From Glaciimonas sp. CA11.2 (GTDB lineage Bacteria > Pseudomonadota > Gammaproteobacteria > Burkholderiales > Burkholderiaceae_D), in NCBI RefSeq assembly GCF_034314045.1, contig NZ_JAVIWL010000001.1:744001-808000 (forward strand): a stretch of DNA of 64,000 nt, read 5' to 3'. The notes under the pieces are model-generated. The model saw nothing but the letters and a program-made list of their open reading frames with translations, made no database searches and had not been told where the DNA came from. Numbering within the stretch: position 1 is the first letter of the stretch; every line of letters begins with the position of its first letter. This document shows, piece by piece, positions 53,744 through 62,105 of the stretch. The translations under genes and the position numbers were made by a program.

Positions 53744-54177
53744 TTTGTCTCCTGAATTTGGCAACTATGCCAAGTCGTATCGAACGTCTCGATTAATTTC
53801 TGAGCGCCCTTTTGACGACTGACATGGATTCGAGCGTGATCTTTCACGTCTCTTTTATTTTTTTCTTCTCTTCTTTGGCTTTGTTAACCCCCTTTTATTT
53901 CCCTCTTTTTGATTTATAAAAAAGTTGCAGACGTAACGAACACTGTTTCGTCCAAAGCACCGATCTGTTCGAACTCAAAGTCTTCATCATCAATTTTATT
54001 AAAATCATTATGTGTTAATATTTTCGAAAATAAAAAATATATTTCGATATTTGGAAAAATACTTCCATGACACCTGCCATGGAAATCACCTCTTCAAACG
54101 CGCCGCAACGTTAAACATTAATCCGCACAACTTCGGACATGCAAAGTATTGCAGCGCACAACCAAAAGGAAACACAC
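53744..54177. other. Divergent promoter region between the orphan receptor and SDR 2
   Basis: About 430 bases, AT-rich with pyrimidine runs near 53850-53920. It holds the palindromes listed at 54019-54057 and should carry promoters for both genes. No further gene is supported. Confidence 0.5.
54019..54057. promoter_or_regulatory. Candidate IclR operators in the divergent promoter
   Basis: TATTTTCGAAAATA (54019-54032) is a perfect palindrome, and TTTCGATATTTGGAAA (54042-54057) fits TTTCGA-N4-TCGAAA with one mismatch. They lie 121-159 bases before the SDR start and about 280-310 bases before the orphan receptor start. Confidence 0.5.
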
Positions 54178-54954
54178 ATGGACATTTCTTCGAACATGGC
54201 ACCGCAGGTGCTGACTGGACGTTTGGCGCTGGTAACCGGTGCAGGGCAAGGAAACGGTCGCGCCATTGCAATTGGCCTGGCCCGAGCTGGTGCGCGTGTC
54301 ATCGTCACCGACATCAACGCAGCCAACATCAAGCAAGTGGAAGAAGAGATTCGTGCCGCTGGCGGAGAAGCGTGGGCGCACGTTCTCGATGTTACGTCGA
54401 CCGACGCCTGTGCGGCTCTTGCGCAAAAAATTGGTGATGAAATTGGTCAGGTGAATGTGGTTGTTAATAATGCTGGAATCCTGATCCGCGAGAATATAGA
54501 TAGTCCACGTGTTGTCGCCAATATGCAGCGCATGATGGATGTCAATGTCAATGGCACTTTCAACGTGACGCACGCATGGTTACCAGCATTGCGTGCAACA
54601 CGTGGAACAGTCATTAATGTGGCTTCAGTCGCTGCCTTTGCCGGACAGCCTAACAGCATGGGTTATTCGCCCTCTAAAGGCGCGGTCAAACTGCTTACCC
54701 AATCGCTGGCGGTGGAACTTGCCAAAGACGGCATCCGCGTGAATGCTATCGCCCCGGGATTGATCGAAACACCAATGACTATTGATAGTCGCGGCGCACC
54801 TGAAACGCTGCATAAATTTATGCTTAGAATGCCGTTGGGACGCGTTGGGCAAGCGGAGGAATTGGTTGGACCAGTCGTGTTCCTGGCCTCTGAGATGGCG
54901 AGTTATGTCACTGGCGTCATATTGCCGGTCGATGGTGGATTTCTGGCCTGTTAA
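54178..54954 (+). CDS. Short-chain dehydrogenase/reductase (SDR 2)
   Basis: Classical SDR of 258 residues on the plus strand. The cofactor motif is TGAGQGNGR, where the usual Ile of GxGIG is Asn; NNAG and the catalytic YSPSK are intact, and VTDINAAN suggests NAD. AAAAGGA lies eight bases before the ATG at 54178; the longer frame from 54139 is less likely. It is divergent from the orphan receptor, and convergent with BVMO 2. A role in making the ketone used by BVMO 2 is suggested by position only. Confidence 0.9.
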   Translation: MDISSNMAPQVLTGRLALVTGAGQGNGRAIAIGLARAGARVIVTDINAANIKQVEEEIRAAGGEAWAHVLDVTSTDACAALAQKIGDEIGQVNVVVNNAGILIRENIDSPRVVANMQRMMDVNVNGTFNVTHAWLPALRATRGTVINVASVAAFAGQPNSMGYSPSKGAVKLLTQSLAVELAKDGIRVNAIAPGLIETPMTIDSRGAPETLHKFMLRMPLGRVGQAEELVGPVVFLASEMASYVTGVILPVDGGFLAC

Positions 54955-54987
54955 GCTGCATCAACGTCTAATGACGCAGTAGAATGT

Positions 54988-55015
54988 GCCTACGATGAAA
55001 TCGTTCATCGTAGGC
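54988..55015. terminator. Hairpin between SDR 2 and BVMO 2
   Basis: GCCTACGATGAA, loop ATCG and TTCATCGTAGGC form a perfect 12-pair stem 33 bases after the SDR 2 stop codon. It is placed between convergent genes. A clear T run is missing. Confidence 0.6.
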
Positions 55016-55129
55016 GTGATAACAAGTTGAAGTAATGTTGCAAGCGTGAGGTTGAAACCTGAAATAAATTCAGGTATTCATCACAGCAATTTTAATTTTA
55101 AGATTGTGGTTTGATTGCGGTCTGATCAA

Positions 55130-56785
55130 TTATGCCGCGGTCAGGATAAACCCGCGATAGGCATTATCCGCAATCTCATCACACTCCTTGCGGTACACCC
55201 CAATTCTTGCCACATACGGCATGAATACGCGTGGTTTCCCCGGAATATTGGCACCCAAAAACCATGAATTAGCCAGTGGGAAAAGTGTCTTGTTAGCCGC
55301 TTTATTGACATGCTCTACCCAGTCTTTTTCCGCCGGCACTCCCGCCTCAATAGTGGTGATTTTCTCTCGATCCAGATAGGTTATACAATCACTAATCCAC
55401 TCAACATGCTGCTCAATACCGACCACCATATTGACTAGCGCAGACGGACTTCCCGCGCCTGTGATGATGAACATATTGGGGAAACCGGCCGTCATTAAGC
55501 CCAGATAAGTGCATGGCCCATCGGCCCATTTATCGACCAGCGTCAAGCCGTTTCTGCCACGAATATCCATGTTCAGTAGCGCCCCGGTCAATGCGTCGTA
55601 ACCGGTCGCACACACCAGCGCATCTAACGCATATTCTGTGTCACCACAACGCACCCCTTCAGCACTTACTTCGGTAATCGGCGTCTTTTTTAAATCGACC
55701 AGTTTAACGTTGGTGCGATTGTATGTTTCGTAATAACCGGTATCTACACAAATACGTTTGGTGCCAAGCGGATGATCGTGTGGACAGAGCATTTCTGCCA
55801 CGACAGGATCTTCTACTGTATTTCTAATTCGGGCGCGAACGAAGTCTGAAATCGTGTCATTGGCACGCTTATCGACCATCACATCATTAAAGGAATGAAC
55901 GAAGTTGACGCCGCCTTTATTCCAGCGACGTTCGTATTCTTGTGCGCGCTCTTGTTCCGTCGCCTGCATCGCGCCTTTATCTGAAAACTCATACAAGGTC
56001 CCCACTTCGCGCGCCCGGGTGCGGTGTTCGCGATAGACGCTTTTCCATTGTTGCTGGTCTTCGGGCTTGAGCGCTTCGTTCCATCCTGGAATGGAAAAGT
56101 TGGCGGTACGTTGAAAGACCACTAAGTTTTCTACTTGACGGGCGAGTGCAGGAATCGTTTGAATGCCGGAAGAACCGGTCCCGATCACGCCCACCCTTTT
56201 GCCACTGAAATCGACACCTTCATGCGGCCATGCGCCGGTATGATAAATCTTGCCGGTGAACTTGGCCAGACCCGGAATATCCGGCAATCTTGTGGCAGAG
56301 AGCGAACCACTTGCCATCACGCAAAAACGTCCGGATGCCTGTGCGCCAGTATCAGTTTCCAATTGCCAGCGATTTTGCGTTTCATCGAAAATTGCAGCCG
56401 TAATGCGCGTATTAAAATCAATATCCCGACGCAGATCGAAGCGATCCGCTACGTGCATGATATAGCGTAATATTTCTGGCTGTGCCGCGTACTTTTCGGT
56501 CCAGACCCATTCCTGCTCAAGTTCAGTAGAAAACGAATACGAGTACTGTAAGCTTTCTACGTCACAACGAGCGCCGGGGTAGCGATTCCAATACCAGACA
56601 CCACCGACATCATTTGCGGCCTCGAAGACACGCGCTGTCAAACCCATTGCACGAACCTGATGCAGCATGTGCAAGCCGGCAAATCCGGCTCCGATGATTA
56701 AGACGTCGTACGCTGCATCCGATGCAGAATTCAATGATTTGACTTGGGCGTCGCCATGCTGCAACGGTGGCTTGGAATGTGGCAT
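55130..56785 (-). CDS. Type I Baeyer-Villiger monooxygenase (BVMO 2)
   Basis: Flavin monooxygenase of 551 residues, colinear with BVMO 1. GAGFAG at 32-37, the fingerprint FxGxxxHTxxWP at 176-187 (FTGKIYHTGAWP) and GTGSSG at 202-207 are complete. DVGGVWYWNRYPGARCD is the same as in BVMO 1. AGAG lies before the ATG. It follows livG of system 4 by 54 bases on the same strand, so it is probably the last gene of the system 4 operon, linking import to ketone oxidation. Differences from BVMO 1 in the middle third may reflect a different ketone. Confidence 0.93.
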   Translation of the reverse strand: MPHSKPPLQHGDAQVKSLNSASDAAYDVLIIGAGFAGLHMLHQVRAMGLTARVFEAANDVGGVWYWNRYPGARCDVESLQYSYSFSTELEQEWVWTEKYAAQPEILRYIMHVADRFDLRRDIDFNTRITAAIFDETQNRWQLETDTGAQASGRFCVMASGSLSATRLPDIPGLAKFTGKIYHTGAWPHEGVDFSGKRVGVIGTGSSGIQTIPALARQVENLVVFQRTANFSIPGWNEALKPEDQQQWKSVYREHRTRAREVGTLYEFSDKGAMQATEQERAQEYERRWNKGGVNFVHSFNDVMVDKRANDTISDFVRARIRNTVEDPVVAEMLCPHDHPLGTKRICVDTGYYETYNRTNVKLVDLKKTPITEVSAEGVRCGDTEYALDALVCATGYDALTGALLNMDIRGRNGLTLVDKWADGPCTYLGLMTAGFPNMFIITGAGSPSALVNMVVGIEQHVEWISDCITYLDREKITTIEAGVPAEKDWVEHVNKAANKTLFPLANSWFLGANIPGKPRVFMPYVARIGVYRKECDEIADNAYRGFILTAA

Positions 56786-56839
56786 CGTATCGGTCTCTTT
56801 TTTATAGTTATCGCAGCGAAAAGCTGGTGTGTAAAAAAT

Positions 56840-57667
56840 TTAAACGTTGTCCGTGGCAGCGCCATGTTCGGTGCCAAGATACGCCTTGATCACCGCTGGA
56901 TTTGCCTGCACCTCGCGCGGCGTTCCCTCAGCGATTTTGCGGCCAAAATCAAGAACGACGATCTTGTCAGAAATATCCATGATCACCGGGATGTCATGTT
57001 CCACAATCAAAAAGCTGACGCCGTATTGCTCACGCACGCGCAAGATCAATTCGGTCATTGCGCTTTTTTCCGCGCTACTCATACCAGCCATCGGTTCATC
57101 GAGCAACACCAAGCGCGCTTTTTGCATTAACGCACGGGCGAATTCGACTTGCTTTTGTCGTCCATAAGGTAACTCTCCCGGCAACACGTCAGCGATATCG
57201 GGCATACCTAAAAATTCCAAAACCTCGGTCGCTGCCGTGAATGCGGCCCGTTGCTCCGCACGCGCCCGCCAGCTTGTGACAGCACCTTGCAGCAGGCCGG
57301 ATGCGCCTTGCCGATATGCGCCAACCAACAAGTTATCCATCACCGTCAGGCCACCGAACAATGCCAAATTCTGGAACGTCCGCGCCACGCCATGCCGCGA
57401 GACCTGATGCGCTGCTTTCCCTGTAATGTCGGCACCGTCGAAAACCACCTGTCCCGATGTTGGCCGATACATGCCAGTGACGCAGTTAAATAAGGTGGTT
57501 TTTCCGGCGCCATTAGGACCGATCAACGAGGTAATCTGCCCTGTTTGTGCGGTAAATGACACGTCATCCAGCGCACTTAAACCCTGAAAGCGCATTTGCA
57601 ACGATGCAATATTGAGCAAAACGTTACTCTTCATAGTAGTCGTTGATGGCATCTTGCTAGTGTTCAT
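56840..57667 (-). CDS. livG: HAAT ABC transporter ATPase LivG (system 4)
   Basis: ATP-binding subunit of about 275 residues. Walker A GPNGAGKTTLF, signature LPYGRQKQVEFARALM and Walker B LVLLDEPMAGMSSAE are intact. The longest frame begins with TTG at 57685; the ATG at 57665-57667 is preferred, though later ATGs (57652, 57634) are possible. In this system the order is livK, livH, livM, livF, livG, the reverse of the other three for the two ATPases. Confidence 0.92.
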   Translation of the reverse strand: MNTSKMPSTTTMKSNVLLNIASLQMRFQGLSALDDVSFTAQTGQITSLIGPNGAGKTTLFNCVTGMYRPTSGQVVFDGADITGKAAHQVSRHGVARTFQNLALFGGLTVMDNLLVGAYRQGASGLLQGAVTSWRARAEQRAAFTAATEVLEFLGMPDIADVLPGELPYGRQKQVEFARALMQKARLVLLDEPMAGMSSAEKSAMTELILRVREQYGVSFLIVEHDIPVIMDISDKIVVLDFGRKIAEGTPREVQANPAVIKAYLGTEHGAATDNV

Positions 57668-57681
57668 CTCACTCGGGGCGC

Positions 57682-58434
57682 TCAAACTGTTGCCTCTTCG
57701 CGCTGACTGCCAAGGTAAGATTGCTTGACCAATGCGCTGGCGGCTACTTCACTCGCAGGACCGGACAATACAATCCGGCCACGATCCAGGACATAAGCGG
57801 TGCTGGCGAATTGCAGTGCCAATCGCGCGTTTTGCTCGACCACCAACATGGAGGTTCCCAAGGTGTCGCCGACGACTTTCAGTTGCTCATAAATCGTTTC
57901 CACGATCAAGGGCGCGAGGCCTAGCGACAGCTCATCGACCAGCAATAGTCGGGGTCCTGCTACCAACGCCCGTCCTAACGCCAGCATTTGCTGTTCACCG
58001 CCGGAAAGCCAGCCAGCGGCTTGTCGACGTCGCTCAAGCAAGCGTGGAAAAAGTGTGTATACCGCTTCCATCCGTTTGCTGACAGCGGCCCGCGGCAATA
58101 TAGCAGCGCCGACCTGTAAGTTTTCTTCGACGCTTAATTGCTTGAATACCAGTCTGCCTTCCGGCACCTGCGCCATACCAAGTCGCACCAATTGGTGCGA
58201 AGGCAAACCAAGAATAGAATTCCCTGCGAAATCGATCCTGCCAGCTGTGACGCCGCCGCCATGCAAACCCAGCAAACCGGTAATCGCGCGGATTAAGGTG
58301 GTTTTGCCAGCACCATTAGCGCCTAGCAGGGCGACGATGCTGCCCGCTGGCAAGGCCAGACTGACCGAATCCAGCGCCAAACCTTTACGTGCATAGGCAA
58401 CCGACAGATTGTCTACATTGAGCATTATTTCCAT
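57682..58434 (-). CDS. livF: HAAT ABC transporter ATPase LivF (system 4)
   Basis: ATP-binding subunit of about 250 residues. Walker A GANGAGKTTLI, signature LSGGEQQMLALGRALV and Walker B LLLVDELSLGLAP are visible; the usual Pro after the Walker B Glu is Leu. Three starts are possible (58449, 58434, 58425); the ATG at 58432-58434 has GGAG six bases upstream, while the last would form TAATG with the livM stop. It precedes livG. Confidence 0.92.
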   Translation of the reverse strand: MEIMLNVDNLSVAYARKGLALDSVSLALPAGSIVALLGANGAGKTTLIRAITGLLGLHGGGVTAGRIDFAGNSILGLPSHQLVRLGMAQVPEGRLVFKQLSVEENLQVGAAILPRAAVSKRMEAVYTLFPRLLERRRQAAGWLSGGEQQMLALGRALVAGPRLLLVDELSLGLAPLIVETIYEQLKVVGDTLGTSMLVVEQNARLALQFASTAYVLDRGRIVLSGPASEVAASALVKQSYLGSQREEATV

Positions 58435-59543
58435 ACGTTGCTCCGCCATGAGGAAAACCGCTTACGCAATTGGACGCCAAGGCCAGCCATGCCGCCCGGC
58501 GCAAAAATCAACAATATAACCACCAGCAGTCCAAAAGTCAGATTCACCAGTTGCGGCTTACTATTTAGCAAAAACTGACCAACCACACCAGGCGATCCGC
58601 CCGCATGGGTCGCAAAACCGCTGATCACGGCTGGCAACAATAACCAGATAACCGCCCCACATACTGAACCGGCCAGCGATCCCATCCCGCCAATAATGAT
58701 CATGGCGATGAACTGGACCGCGAAGTTGATGCTGAAAAAATCCGCAGCAACATTGGTCATGAAATACGCGTATAAAGCACCCGCCATTGCAGCGATGGCG
58801 GAGCTAAAAGCGAAGGCTTTCAAGCGCAAAATGCGTACGTCGATACCAGCCGCAGTGGCAGCCAGCTCATGATCACGCATTGCCATCAATGCGCGCCCTT
58901 CACGTGAGCGCATGGTGTTGCGCAAACACATATAAACCACGGCCACCAATGGCAGCAAAAAGAAATACCAGCGCAATCCAGAGTCGAGTGCAAACGGTCC
59001 GACCTTAGCTTCGTTGAAAGGAATACCCACTACGTCAAAGAATTTGTACTGGTATTCGGCAAGCAGATATACGACGATAAAATGCAACGCTAACGTTGAC
59101 AGCACAAAATACAATCCGCGCACGCGTAACGACGGCAAACCCGCGAAGACTCCGGCTAAGGCGCCAGCTACTCCCGCGGCGATCAGCACCAATGGAAAAG
59201 GCCAGCCCCATTGCGTTCCCGTCACGGCGGCAGCAATCGCACCAACCGCATAAAACGCAGCGTGACCGATAGAAATCAAACCGGCACAACCCGTTAAATA
59301 ATTGAGCGATAGTGCACCTAAAATGGCGATCAGCGTCAGGTTGACTTGCGTTAAACCAATATTCAGCAGTTGCAGGTTAGATAGCCGAAAACCGAATATC
59401 GCACGTTGATCCAGTACCACCGGTAAGTAGCACAGAATAGCGATAGCAGCGATGATGCCGATCCAGCGCCAGGGAAAAACAGCGGCTGGTGTTGGGATCA
59501 CCAATGTTTGGGCGGATGCCTGTAATTGAGGTTGAGTACTCAT
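58425..59543 (-). CDS. livM: HAAT ABC transporter permease LivM (system 4)
   Basis: Inner-membrane permease of about 372 residues. The LivM core GCAGLISIGHAAFYAVGAI and the coupling loop MAMRDHELAATAAGID are clear. The ATG at 59541-59543 is chosen as it lies just after the livH stop; a frame to 59567 would overlap it. A hydrophilic N-terminal stretch of about 35 residues precedes the first membrane segment. It pairs with LivH of system 4. Confidence 0.93.
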   Translation of the reverse strand: MSTQPQLQASAQTLVIPTPAAVFPWRWIGIIAAIAILCYLPVVLDQRAIFGFRLSNLQLLNIGLTQVNLTLIAILGALSLNYLTGCAGLISIGHAAFYAVGAIAAAVTGTQWGWPFPLVLIAAGVAGALAGVFAGLPSLRVRGLYFVLSTLALHFIVVYLLAEYQYKFFDVVGIPFNEAKVGPFALDSGLRWYFFLLPLVAVVYMCLRNTMRSREGRALMAMRDHELAATAAGIDVRILRLKAFAFSSAIAAMAGALYAYFMTNVAADFFSINFAVQFIAMIIIGGMGSLAGSVCGAVIWLLLPAVISGFATHAGGSPGVVGQFLLNSKPQLVNLTFGLLVVILLIFAPGGMAGLGVQLRKRFSSWRSNVWK

Positions 59544-59547
59544 CGCA

Positions 59548-60414
59548 TCACACCCGACCGAGTTCACGTTGACCGAACAAACCCCACGGTCTCACCATCA
59601 GAATCATCAATAGCGGTGCATAAATCAATATGTCACGCGCTTTAGGTGAGATATATGCGGACCCGAATTGTTCAATTAAGCCAACCAGCAAACCACCCAC
59701 AATGGCGCCCGGAATACTTTGCAAGCCACCGATCACCACCGCTGGTAAGGCCAGCAAACCAATGTTTTCCAGCTCGACAGTCGCCACTTGCAACTGTCCT
59801 AAAAAGACGCCCCCGATAGCCGCCAGGACGCATCCGATAGCCCACGCCAGGGCATTGATGCGATTGACGTTGATGCCAGACACAAGCGCTGCTTCATGAC
59901 TATCAGCAGTGGCCCGCATCAGTAAACCGGCCGACGTGAACTTGAAGAAAGCACCCACGCCTGCCATACAGGCCCAACTCACCAACGCAGCGGTTAAATG
60001 CAATTCTGATATCCGTACACCGCCGACTAAAAAACTGCCGGTTGGCAAGGGCGTCATCAATGACCTTGCCTGTGGTCCGTAAATCAATTCGATCATGGCA
60101 CGCAGCACAATCGCCAATGCAATAGTGATCATAATCACCGGTAACAATGGACGACCGGCCAAAGGACGAATCAATAACGCATGGATTGCAGCGCCCAATA
60201 ATGCCGCGGAAAGGACGATGAAAACCACCGCCATCGGGAAAGGCAAACCGAGCTGCGTACTGCCAGTCACGGCCAAATAAGCACCGACAACAACCAACAT
60301 ACCCTGGGCAAAATTAAACACCCCGGTCGCCTTAAATATCACCGCGAAGCCAAGCGCCACCAAGCCGTAAATGCTACCCAGCGCTAAGCCGCTGAAAAGG
60401 ATTTGGGTCATCAT
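59548..60414 (-). CDS. livH: HAAT ABC transporter permease LivH (system 4)
   Basis: Inner-membrane permease of about 288 residues. GSIYGLVALGFAVIFKATGV and FNFAQGMLVVVGAY are the LivH landmarks, and the coupling loop RATADSHEAALVSGIN is present. The two adjacent ATGs at 60409-60414 come right after the livK stop and are preferred to a frame to 60453. The ribosome-binding site is weak, so translation may depend on livK. Confidence 0.93.
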   Translation of the reverse strand: MMTQILFSGLALGSIYGLVALGFAVIFKATGVFNFAQGMLVVVGAYLAVTGSTQLGLPFPMAVVFIVLSAALLGAAIHALLIRPLAGRPLLPVIMITIALAIVLRAMIELIYGPQARSLMTPLPTGSFLVGGVRISELHLTAALVSWACMAGVGAFFKFTSAGLLMRATADSHEAALVSGINVNRINALAWAIGCVLAAIGGVFLGQLQVATVELENIGLLALPAVVIGGLQSIPGAIVGGLLVGLIEQFGSAYISPKARDILIYAPLLMILMVRPWGLFGQRELGRV

Positions 60415-60415
60415 A

Positions 60416-61645
60416 TTATTTGGCGACCTGCTGATAGTCACCGTACTTGCCATACGCCTTGAAGCGCTTGGTGTCGTAATCGTAGTTATAAGGTCTCAGT
60501 TGCACTAACCCAAGATGATTGTCGGGTGTGTATTTCAGTTGCGACGATACGCCTTTAGTATCTACTTCAAAGCCTTTCGCCATTGCTGCAACCATCGCAG
60601 CACGGGTCGGCGCAGCGCCAGCCCGGGCGATCGATTCGGCTGCCAGTTGGCCAACCACCCATCCGGCGACATAATTACCATCGTTCTTCAACGCGCCATT
60701 GCCATATTTATCGGCTAACGCCGACATCTCTTTAATAGCAGGCGTTTCTTCGATTCCGCCCGGCGTGAAGCAGCTGACAAAATAATAGTTGCTGCCAGTC
60801 TTAGGGCCCAAAGCCTCATACACACCCGGCGTGCCGAGATAAGTAATGGCGAAGGTTGGAATATTCAAACCGTATTGCTGCATCGCCCGCATTACCAAAA
60901 TGGCGGTAGTCGGTACGCCATGAATGGCGACGAAATCCGGTTTCATTTTAATGATTTCGAGCACTTGCGCAGTCGCATCAGCAGCGGCTACTTTTATTTG
61001 AATCGACTTCGACGTGCCGCCGCGCTGCGCCACCGCTTCATCAATATATCCTGCGTATTCTTTACCGGACGCGACATCAAGGTTGATGGTGGCGACCGTT
61101 GGCGCTTTCAGTTTCAGCTTATCGATAAAAAATCCGACACCAACTTGTGCCATTTCACGGAAACCGCAAAAGGAACCATAAAATAGTGGCGATGCAGGCT
61201 CAACCGCTGGTTTGGTCGTCACATAAGTACCGACAATAGGCACCTTGCCACGTCGGATTGACGGTGCCAAGGCAACCTGCGCGCTCGAGTTGCCGACGCC
61301 AGAAATGCCTAATACGGGAGTTTGATTGACTAGCTTGTCGTAAGCGACGCGATCCAGCGATGCGTCGTAGCGGTCATCTTCAGCCAGAATGTTGATTTTG
61401 CGGCCATGAATACCGCCGCTTTCATTCACCTTGCGCATATACGCCTGAAAACCCTTTACCCAAGGCAACTGGGCTGCCGAAGCCGGTCCACTCAGATCCA
61501 TCATGACGCCCCAATCAATATGATCGGCATAGACGCCATCGCTTTCTTGCTCGAAAGCATTAGCGCTAAAAGCGAAGCTGGCTGCGATTAAGCCAAGCGC
61601 AAATTTACCAACAGAGGCGCGTGCGCCACTTTTCAACATAGTCAT
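60416..61645 (-). CDS. livK: Periplasmic substrate-binding protein LivK-like (system 4)
   Basis: Type I periplasmic-binding protein of 409 residues. GGGAG precedes the ATG and a signal peptide ends AFSANA. Apart from the leader it is colinear with the orphan receptor at 52454, with many shared stretches such as GVSS, DNHLG, VSCFTPG and FEVDTKG. It opens the operon livK, livH, livM, livF, livG, BVMO 2. A perfect 18-base palindrome lies 70 bases before its start. Two near-duplicate receptors with one membrane complex suggest two related ligands. Confidence 0.93.
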   Translation of the reverse strand: MTMLKSGARASVGKFALGLIAASFAFSANAFEQESDGVYADHIDWGVMMDLSGPASAAQLPWVKGFQAYMRKVNESGGIHGRKINILAEDDRYDASLDRVAYDKLVNQTPVLGISGVGNSSAQVALAPSIRRGKVPIVGTYVTTKPAVEPASPLFYGSFCGFREMAQVGVGFFIDKLKLKAPTVATINLDVASGKEYAGYIDEAVAQRGGTSKSIQIKVAAADATAQVLEIIKMKPDFVAIHGVPTTAILVMRAMQQYGLNIPTFAITYLGTPGVYEALGPKTGSNYYFVSCFTPGGIEETPAIKEMSALADKYGNGALKNDGNYVAGWVVGQLAAESIARAGAAPTRAAMVAAMAKGFEVDTKGVSSQLKYTPDNHLGLVQLRPYNYDYDTKRFKAYGKYGDYQQVAK

Positions 61646-61714
61646 TTCATCTCCCGTGGTCGCTCACCTGTCAACGCTAAGCGATCGCAGGAAAGTCGTT
61701 TTAATATTTAGTGT

Positions 61715-61732
61715 TTTTCGAATATTCGAAAA
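61715..61732. promoter_or_regulatory. Candidate IclR operator before the system 4 operon
   Basis: TTTTCGAATATTCGAAAA is a perfect 18-base palindrome, the best match to TTTCGA-N4-TCGAAA. A partial second site (TGCGAAAATATTATC) follows at about 61744. They lie 70-115 bases before the livK ATG. Confidence 0.65.
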
Positions 61733-61985
61733 CCAATCTTTGTTTGCGAAAATATTATCACGAATATGCATCCCAGCAAGGTTGATTTAACGATTTATCG
61801 CCGAAACATTTCAATGCTTAATGCATCCAGGAAATAGTGATAAGACATAGGCAACTTTGCCCCGCGAAGTGGCTATGAACCTTCACCACAAAGACATTAA
61901 CTTGGGGAGTAAAGGTAGAAAAGTACGGGAAGAAGAAGAAGAAGAATACCCCGTTGGCGGAGCACTTGGATGCCAAATCGGTTTT

Positions 61986-62102
61986 GTAGGAGTTACGCAA
62001 ACCCGTCCCAGCAACGGGCTTGCCAATCCTGCCGACGCAGACAGTACGCCAGTACGGCAAGGAAAGCACAAAGCCGCTGGGGCGGGTTGACGTAGCTCCT
62101 AC
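61986..62102. repeat. Dispersed inverted-repeat element, copy F
   Basis: A complete 117-base copy in forward orientation. Arms GTAGGAGTTACGCAAACCCG and CGGGTTGACGTAGCTCCTAC pair at about 16 of 20 positions, and the central hairpin is GTAC-GCCA-GTAC. It ends three bases before the stop codon of SDR 3 (62106). A short GAA run (61929-61946) precedes it. Together they fill most of the 460-base gap before the system 4 operon. Confidence 0.9.
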
Positions 62103-62105
62103 AAA

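Noticed and set aside
61929-61946. GAA trinucleotide run
   Set aside because: Short simple repeat in non-coding DNA; too few units to suggest a phase-variable switch and not in a promoter or coding frame.
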